From: Eubacteriales bacterium
GTDB lineage: Bacteria > Bacillota > Clostridia > Lachnospirales > Lachnospiraceae
Assembly (NCBI GenBank): GCA_030524715.1
Contig: JAUNGB010000053.1
Location: forward strand, 1-36,836
DNA: 36,836 nt
Direction of reading: 5' to 3'
Made by a program: the position numbers and the translations under genes
Notes under the pieces: generated by a model
The model's input: only the letters and a program-made list of their open reading frames with translations
The model's database searches: none
Told to the model about the DNA's origin: nothing
Shown here: piece by piece, positions 32,124-36,836 of the stretch
How the letters are laid out: each line of letters opens with the position of its first letter
Numbering within the stretch: the stretch's first letter is position 1

Positions 32124-32561
32124 TTACTTACATAATTCTCCGACAACCTGATTGATCACCTTGCCGTCAGCCTTTCCTTTCAGTTCTGCCATAACGGTTT
32201 TCATGATCATACCTTTGTTCTTTGTTGCCAGTACTTCTGCAAATTTTTCCTGCAGGCAGGCTTTTACCTCTTCTGCGGACATCAGCTTCGGTGCATAAGA
32301 AGAAATAACGTCATAGCGGAACTGGTATTCTGCTTTTAATTCTGTTCTGTCTGCGGGGCAGGTATCCAACTGCTCCTTCGCTGTTTTCATTTCCTTCAAA
32401 ATCACCTGGTCTACCATAGATTCCGGGATATCTTCTCTGCATCCTGCGTCGATCCCCGCCTTCTTCACAGCCGAAACCAGTGCGGAAACAGCTTCTTTTC
32501 TCGGCTTATCCTTTGCCTTCATAGCTGCGATCATGTCTTTCTGTAATGTTGCTAATTCCAT
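32124..32561 (-). CDS. yqeY: GatB/YqeY-domain protein
   Basis: A 145-residue all-helical protein close to the normal length of the YqeY family, with the conserved start LATLQKDMIAAMKAKDKPRKEAV and C-terminal NKGMIMKTVMAELKGKADGKVINQVV. The fold is shared with the tail of GatB, which binds tRNA, so a tRNA-related role is suspected but not established. It lies between the HAD gene and the phospholipid synthase fusion on the same strand, with gaps on both sides. Confidence 0.85.
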   Translation of the reverse strand: MELATLQKDMIAAMKAKDKPRKEAVSALVSAVKKAGIDAGCREDIPESMVDQVILKEMKTAKEQLDTCPADRTELKAEYQFRYDVISSYAPKLMSAEEVKACLQEKFAEVLATKNKGMIMKTVMAELKGKADGKVINQVVGELCK

Positions 32562-32718
32562 TTTTATTCCTCTTTTCTATCACATTATTCATATGCCAGA
32601 CGGCCTCTTCCTTTACAGGCAATAAGAAACAAAATTACTGCCTGGGGAGACAATCTCACTTAATTGTACTTATTTTACTACAGCCGATAGAAAAATGCAA
32701 CGGCGGCGGCCCTGTCTT

Positions 32719-34734
32719 CTACAGCAAAAATCTCAAATAGGGATCCAGAATTCTGATGATACGTCTTTGCAGGCGTTTCTTGAAAGGCAGCTCCCTGTTA
32801 AACAGGTTTTCCACCTCTCTGATATCCAAAGACGCCTCTCTGGCATCCTGCTGATAGCTTTCCAGATGTTCCCTTAGCTGTGCGTTCAGTTCCCGGCTGT
32901 TGGCTACAAGCATAAGCTCCGTATCCTGATAAACGCTCTTCATATCCATATTAAAGGAACCGACAATTGCAATGTCGTCATCAATGATCATGCTCTTTCC
33001 ATGGTAGGAAACACCGCCCTCGTATTCCAGTACGTGAAGTCCTGTATCCAGTATTTTTTCTTTATTTAAGGCATAGTCCACAGAGCCAAAGGGATTTCCG
33101 TTATTCTCCACTGAATTTGTCATAAGCGTAACAGGGATACCCGTCCCGCAGATATCTGCAAAAGCCTGATACATCATTTCATTACACATAATGTACGGAG
33201 TGTGGATCCATACTTCTTCTTTTGCCCGGGCTGCCAGTTGGGTCAGGCCATAAAACACATACGGCTCTTTGGAATATAAGCCTGTCGGATTGGACAACAG
33301 GGTGATTTTATTTACCTCTGCCGTCATGCCGGTATAATCCGTCTCTTCGAACCAATCCGGATGCTCCTTTTTCATCTCTGCATAAAGCTTTTCAAGCTCC
33401 GCGTCCGCACGGATCACTCCCGGAATATGGGAAATCCACTTTCCCTCCTGCCAACGGGTACAAAGGTCCAGCTTCCATATTTCATTAAAATAATCCGTCA
33501 CCTGATAAACAGAGCTTTGCGCCTCTTCTGAAGCGTGCTTCTCAGTTTCAGAGGTATTACCGGTTTCAGAAGCATTCTCAGCGCTGGTATTATAAACCAG
33601 CATGTCCCTGTCATAGTTTTTATGGCTTTTCTGGGAGCCGAGAAAATAATTAAAGGTATTCCTTCCTCCAAGAATATACATCTTTTCGTCAGCGATCAGA
33701 TACTTGTCATGCATCCTGCTCATTGCCTTCCAAGGTGTAAGCAGGTTTACCGGATTATATACTTTAATTTCCACATTTTCCTGAGATGCCAACGCATAAA
33801 AATACGGGTTCCCGGCCATCCGGAGCCAGGAATTAAAGCCGTCCACCAGAATTTTCACCTGTACGCCGCGGCCCGCGGCATCCTTCAGGGCGGCGATCAT
33901 CTGCATCCCCGCCGTATCGGAACGAAAATCAAAGGTACTCATGATCAGGCTTTCTTCCGCCTGGGAAATCGCCCGGATCCGTTCCTCAAGGGCCTCCCCG
34001 TTGTCCTCTAATATAGCCGCCCTGTCGCAGGAAGGTTTATCCGAATAAAAATCCTCCGTATGAAAATTCTGCTGATATTCCCGGCTCACTTCAGGCTGCC
34101 TGATATACGGAACCACAGCGCCTGTCAGAATATAAGCAGCCAGCGCCAGCAGGAGCCATCCAACGGGAACCTTGATTTTCTCAGGCTTACGGTTCTTTAA
34201 AATCTGATAATGAAACCGAAAATACCTGCATACCGTCACCAGCATCACACAAATGGCAGCCACTATAAGTAAATTTACCTTCAGCAGAGGCAGATCAGGC
34301 ATAAGTACCAGAATTATCATTACTCCATCCACAACCGCCGTGCAGACTTTCCCGAAAAACTGAGCTCCATGTATCTCATATCCCTTGCGGATCAGGTACA
34401 TTCCCATCAGAGACATATAGATTTCCTTGCAGAGAAAAACTCCCAGAAACCATACCATCGCCGGGTAACGCCAAAGCAGCGCGATCGCCAGCGAGCCCTG
34501 CGTCAGCTTATCCGCTATAGGATCCAGCATTTTTCCCCAGTCCGTAACCATATTGAATTTTCTTGCGATCTTTCCGTCAAAGAAATCCGTCAGACAGGAA
34601 AGCGCCAGCGCGCCAATGGCAATCCGATAGTCCGTCTGTGTCTCTCCACGGAAATAAAAATATAAAAAAACAGGTATTAAAAGAATCCGAAAATACCCCA
34701 TTAAATTGGGGATATTAAAATATTCCTTTTTCAC
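32719..34734 (-). CDS. Fusion: CDP-alcohol phosphatidyltransferase (PgsA-like) plus PLD-type cardiolipin synthase
   Basis: A 671-residue membrane protein. Residues 1-180 are a CDP-alcohol phosphatidyltransferase with the full motif Asp50-x2-Asp53-Gly-x2-Ala57-Arg58-x8-Gly67-x3-Asp71-x3-Asp75 and several helices, as in PgsA. A hydrophobic helix near 190-210 leads to a two-HKD phospholipase D domain, with His342/Lys344/Asp349 (MHDKYLIAD) and His578/Lys580/Asp585 (YHGKSMIID). A Ser/Glu/Asn-rich insert lies at about 382-410. Together the halves could make phosphatidylglycerophosphate and, after dephosphorylation by another enzyme, cardiolipin. Each half may instead have a different alcohol specificity. 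No stop or frameshift separates the halves. Confidence 0.87.
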   Translation of the reverse strand: MKKEYFNIPNLMGYFRILLIPVFLYFYFRGETQTDYRIAIGALALSCLTDFFDGKIARKFNMVTDWGKMLDPIADKLTQGSLAIALLWRYPAMVWFLGVFLCKEIYMSLMGMYLIRKGYEIHGAQFFGKVCTAVVDGVMIILVLMPDLPLLKVNLLIVAAICVMLVTVCRYFRFHYQILKNRKPEKIKVPVGWLLLALAAYILTGAVVPYIRQPEVSREYQQNFHTEDFYSDKPSCDRAAILEDNGEALEERIRAISQAEESLIMSTFDFRSDTAGMQMIAALKDAAGRGVQVKILVDGFNSWLRMAGNPYFYALASQENVEIKVYNPVNLLTPWKAMSRMHDKYLIADEKMYILGGRNTFNYFLGSQKSHKNYDRDMLVYNTSAENASETGNTSETEKHASEEAQSSVYQVTDYFNEIWKLDLCTRWQEGKWISHIPGVIRADAELEKLYAEMKKEHPDWFEETDYTGMTAEVNKITLLSNPTGLYSKEPYVFYGLTQLAARAKEEVWIHTPYIMCNEMMYQAFADICGTGIPVTLMTNSVENNGNPFGSVDYALNKEKILDTGLHVLEYEGGVSYHGKSMIIDDDIAIVGSFNMDMKSVYQDTELMLVANSRELNAQLREHLESYQQDAREASLDIREVENLFNRELPFKKRLQRRIIRILDPYLRFLL

Positions 34735-34820
34735 TTACAGCCTCCGTCTTCAAAAATCCTCCGTTGCATCTTCTGTATCGGCACCCGTATCTTCTTACAG
34801 ACTGCACTTTGAACACAAAT

Positions 34821-34856
34821 AAGTATACAGCAAAGCGGAATGCGAGTGTCCGCTTT
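34821..34856. repeat. Hairpin repeat, copy C (inverted relative to A and B)
   Basis: The stem CAAAGCGGA / TCCGCTTT has the plus-strand loop ATGCGAGTG and a degenerate tail AAGTATACAG. It lies between the anti-sigma gene and the phospholipid synthase gene, both on the minus strand, so here it would be transcribed in the opposite sense from copies A and B. Confidence 0.6.
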
Positions 34857-34903
34857 CCTCTATAGCCATAGACTCTGGTGAAAAACAGTCCTGTAGAAGA
34901 ACA

Positions 34904-34925
34904 GGCAGACCTTAAGCGGTCTGCC
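34904..34925 (-). terminator. Probable terminator of the sigma/anti-sigma operon
   Basis: A perfect 8-bp stem, GGCAGACC / GGTCTGCC with a 6-nt loop, lies 29 bp beyond the anti-sigma stop codon on the minus strand and is followed by TGTTCTTC. Confidence 0.6.
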
Positions 34926-34953
34926 CTCTGCCTTACATATTAATATAACACTT

Positions 34954-36189
34954 CTACCTCAAATCCTCAATATATATTTCGTAAACCTCTTCCTGGCTGC
35001 TGAGCGCCAACGCTGTTTCCTTATTCATGATCCCTGCGTAGCCGTAAACAGTAAGTCCGTTTTCCTCCACATAATCTGCCGCTTCCAGCAATGCCTTCTT
35101 ATCTATATCCTCTATTCCCATCATTTTCATAAATTTTTCCTGTTGGGACAGATAAGTGAGAAGGCTGATAAAATGGGTCTGCATGAATGACTCTTTTGTC
35201 ATATTTTTCATCAATTCATCATGAAGCCCCTTTTCTACCGTCTCTCTATCCCACAAGATCAGCTTCGGATATTTTTCCTGATCCCAGGTAAGTTCACCGC
35301 TGGATGAGGACAATCCGCACTCAAACCCAATATTATCGGCACGGAATATTCCTTCTCCATCACTGGTCTTTATTGCACACCATGGCGCAGTCACATTACC
35401 CTGTTCGTCCAGGTATTTTTTGAACTCTTCATAGGGCATCATCTGATTTAAGGATACATACCCGATATAATACTCGTGTTCATCTAACTCGTTAAGGGTT
35501 TCCAGGGAATCCTCTCTTGTGCCTGCGGCACACATATTATACTTATCTTCCATGGTTTCCGTCAGGGGCTTTGTAAGATCGCCCTGAGCCTGACACCAGG
35601 CAAAACAGTTCCCTGTGGGCTGAGTTAAAATATTATCGTCATAAAGCTTCAGCTTTCCTCTCGTCACTTCCCCTGATACGCTGGTAAATCTCCTGTTATA
35701 ACTGATATTCTGTATGATACGGATGTCGTATTTCCCATATCCTTTCGCATCTACAACCACATTTGTCCGCTTTTTCCCCGGAAGAAAAAGCTCCGTATAA
35801 ACCGCCATATCAAGACTCATCTGATTCTGGTCTTCCCCTGTTTTTCTGCCCGGGTTATAATAAAAGCACGACACCAGGGCCGGGATACAAAACTGAAGAA
35901 GCAGTGCGAGTACAACGGATACTGCCACCGCAAAAATACCAAGTTTGCAAAAAGCCCTGCGTATGGAGCGGTTTATCAGCTCCACAAACTGTACATCCTC
36001 CGCCGCAGGTTCCTGCTTCTGCACATCTCCGAAATCCTCAAAGGCAGCTTCCAGCTCCGGTATCTTTTCTTCCTCAAAAAGATAATCGCTGATCGCCTCA
36101 TACTTTTCAATTTCTTCCTCCACCTGCCTTGCCTCTTCTTCAGACAGGCGCCCTTCCTTATATTTTCTAAGTCTCTCCTTATACGTCAT
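34954..36189 (-). CDS. Membrane anti-sigma factor with sigma-regulator N- and C-terminal domains
   Basis: A 411-residue single-pass membrane protein. Residues 1-50 form a charged helical cytoplasmic segment (MTYKERLRKYKEGRLSEEEARQVEEEIEKY) typical of sigma-binding heads. A membrane helix spans about 82-106 and a large extracytoplasmic domain of about 300 residues follows. The layout matches the Firmicute family with Sigma_reg_N and Sigma_reg_C domains. It should hold the adjacent ECF sigma factor inactive until an envelope signal arrives. Its ATG overlaps the sigma stop by 11 bp. The signal is unknown. Confidence 0.8.
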   Translation of the reverse strand: MTYKERLRKYKEGRLSEEEARQVEEEIEKYEAISDYLFEEEKIPELEAAFEDFGDVQKQEPAAEDVQFVELINRSIRRAFCKLGIFAVAVSVVLALLLQFCIPALVSCFYYNPGRKTGEDQNQMSLDMAVYTELFLPGKKRTNVVVDAKGYGKYDIRIIQNISYNRRFTSVSGEVTRGKLKLYDDNILTQPTGNCFAWCQAQGDLTKPLTETMEDKYNMCAAGTREDSLETLNELDEHEYYIGYVSLNQMMPYEEFKKYLDEQGNVTAPWCAIKTSDGEGIFRADNIGFECGLSSSSGELTWDQEKYPKLILWDRETVEKGLHDELMKNMTKESFMQTHFISLLTYLSQQEKFMKMMGIEDIDKKALLEAADYVEENGLTVYGYAGIMNKETALALSSQEEVYEIYIEDLR

Positions 36190-36715
36190 AGCCCTTCACC
36201 TCCAGATATGTTTTCAGTTCCTTTTTGGCACGGTATGCCAGAACGCGGACATTTTCCGGCGTAAGTTTCAGCATGGCGGCGATCTCCTTCTGCCGGAAGC
36301 CGCCGAAATACTGAAGCACCAGAATCTCCCGCTTCTGCTCAGACAATTGCTCCAACGCCTCCCATAGTTCTCTGCGTTCCTCATTGCAGATAATCTTTTT
36401 CAGGATATCCTCATGTCCTGCCGGGATTCCCTCTCCCAATCCAACATGTTCGGAAAATATAAGGGATTTTTCCTTTTTCATCCAGTTATAGCAAAGGTTT
36501 CTGGCGACCATATAAAGCCATGCCCTCATATTCGTGTGGGAATCCTTCAATGCAGTAAATGCCTTTAAAAAGGTCTCCTGAAGAATATCCTCCGTCATAC
36601 TTTTTTGTCCGCAGAGGGAATATACATACAGATATAATTCCCGGAAATATTGCTGATACAGAGTTTCAAATAACCGTTTATCCAGATTCCTCACCTCCTT
36701 CTGCCTATATAACAA
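36179..36715 (-). CDS. ECF-type RNA polymerase sigma factor
   Basis: A group-4 sigma factor of 168-178 residues. Region 2 includes LYQQYFRELYLYVYSLCGQKSMTEDILQETFLKAF and NMRAWLYMVARNLCYNWMKK. Region 4 includes LSEQKREILVLQYFGGFRQKEIAAMLKLTPENVRVLAYRAKKEL. The start is ambiguous: TTG at 36715, GTG at 36694 or CTG at 36685. AAGGAGGTGAGG is best placed for the CTG (LDKRLFETLYQQ). It is followed by and overlaps its anti-sigma factor. Autoregulation is likely but no ECF promoter was convincingly found. Confidence 0.88.
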   Translation of the reverse strand: MLYRQKEVRNLDKRLFETLYQQYFRELYLYVYSLCGQKSMTEDILQETFLKAFTALKDSHTNMRAWLYMVARNLCYNWMKKEKSLIFSEHVGLGEGIPAGHEDILKKIICNEERRELWEALEQLSEQKREILVLQYFGGFRQKEIAAMLKLTPENVRVLAYRAKKELKTYLEVKGYDV

Positions 36716-36827
36716 TTCTAACGGGAAAATGTTACAAAATACAGGGATTTTTATATGAATATCACCAGTTTACAACTTTTTGATTGTAAGCGGAAAATAA
36801 TCGGCGTCTATAAAAGGAGCGCTACCT

Positions 36828-36836
36828 GTGATATCA
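36828..36836 (+). CDS. Possible start of a plus-strand gene cut by the window edge
   Basis: A GTG at 36828 is preceded by AAAAGGAG with 8-bp spacing, divergent from the sigma gene. Only three codons are visible, so no product can be named. Confidence 0.2.

Noticed and set aside
1-36836. CRISPR arrays, IS elements, prophage genes or riboswitches
   Set aside because: No regularly spaced repeats, transposase or integrase motifs, or recognisable riboswitch cores were seen. Leaders that looked structured are listed separately without a named class.

Overview
The window looks like a chromosomal segment of a strictly anaerobic, low-to-mid GC Firmicute, most likely a gut Lachnospiraceae (Blautia/Mediterraneibacter-like). 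This is an inference. It rests on strong AGGAGG ribosome sites, YesM/YesN two-component control of carbohydrate uptake, BioY, a double-cubane-cluster reductase with its activase, YedF/DUF3343 proteins, and dense operons joined by ATGA overlaps. No phage, IS transposase, CRISPR array, rRNA or tRNA was recognised.

Layout. 1-204: the N-terminus of a TetR regulator with its promoter and operator. 204-382: a ~180-bp highly structured repeat that recurs almost unchanged at 28162-28382. 488-1699: a stand-alone AAA/DUF4143 ATPase. 2391-7178: a lantibiotic-immunity-type module in which a histidine kinase and response regulator diverge from a LanF-E-G transporter. The response regulator carries a one-base frameshift, and no lanthipeptide biosynthesis genes are nearby. 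7271-7915: beta-phosphoglucomutase. 8055-20637: a glycan-use locus with a YesM/YesN pair, a three-gene ABC importer, a DUF5060-type glycosidase, an esterase-GH3 fusion and an acetyl esterase. 21008-21656: a HigBA-type toxin-antitoxin pair with a well-defined promoter/operator. 21805-22779: an HMGL-like aldolase.

22913-27937: a selenium/sulfur-associated operon (LysR, double-cubane-cluster reductase, its ASKHA activase, YedF, a cysteine desulfurase-like PLP enzyme, DUF3343). A selD gene is not in the window. A small hairpin repeat occurs in the leader of lysR and in the leader of yedF, with a third copy near 34.8 kb. 28451-29396: bioY and a DUF1284 protein under a BirA-type operator. 29702-32020: mscL with a C-terminal zinc ribbon, a 215-bp element with 19-bp perfect terminal inverted repeats, then an HAD phosphatase overlapping mscS. 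32124-34734: a YqeY protein and an unusual fusion of a CDP-alcohol phosphatidyltransferase with a phospholipase-D-type cardiolipin synthase. 34954-36715: an ECF sigma factor with its membrane anti-sigma factor.

How parts work together. In the glycan locus the sensor pair probably controls the convergent importer/glycosidase genes and the divergent esterase genes. The two esterases suggest an acetylated or otherwise esterified substrate. In the selenium/sulfur operon the desulfurase, YedF (TusA plus DsrE-like domains) and DUF3343 look like a chalcogen mobilisation and relay chain, co-transcribed with an ATP-driven low-potential reductase. The most noteworthy unexplained signals are the long structured repeat pair, the hairpin repeat with a semi-conserved loop, the esterase-GH3 and PgsA-Cls fusions, and an intact-looking 11-bp-phased response-regulator operator beside a frameshifted response regulator.
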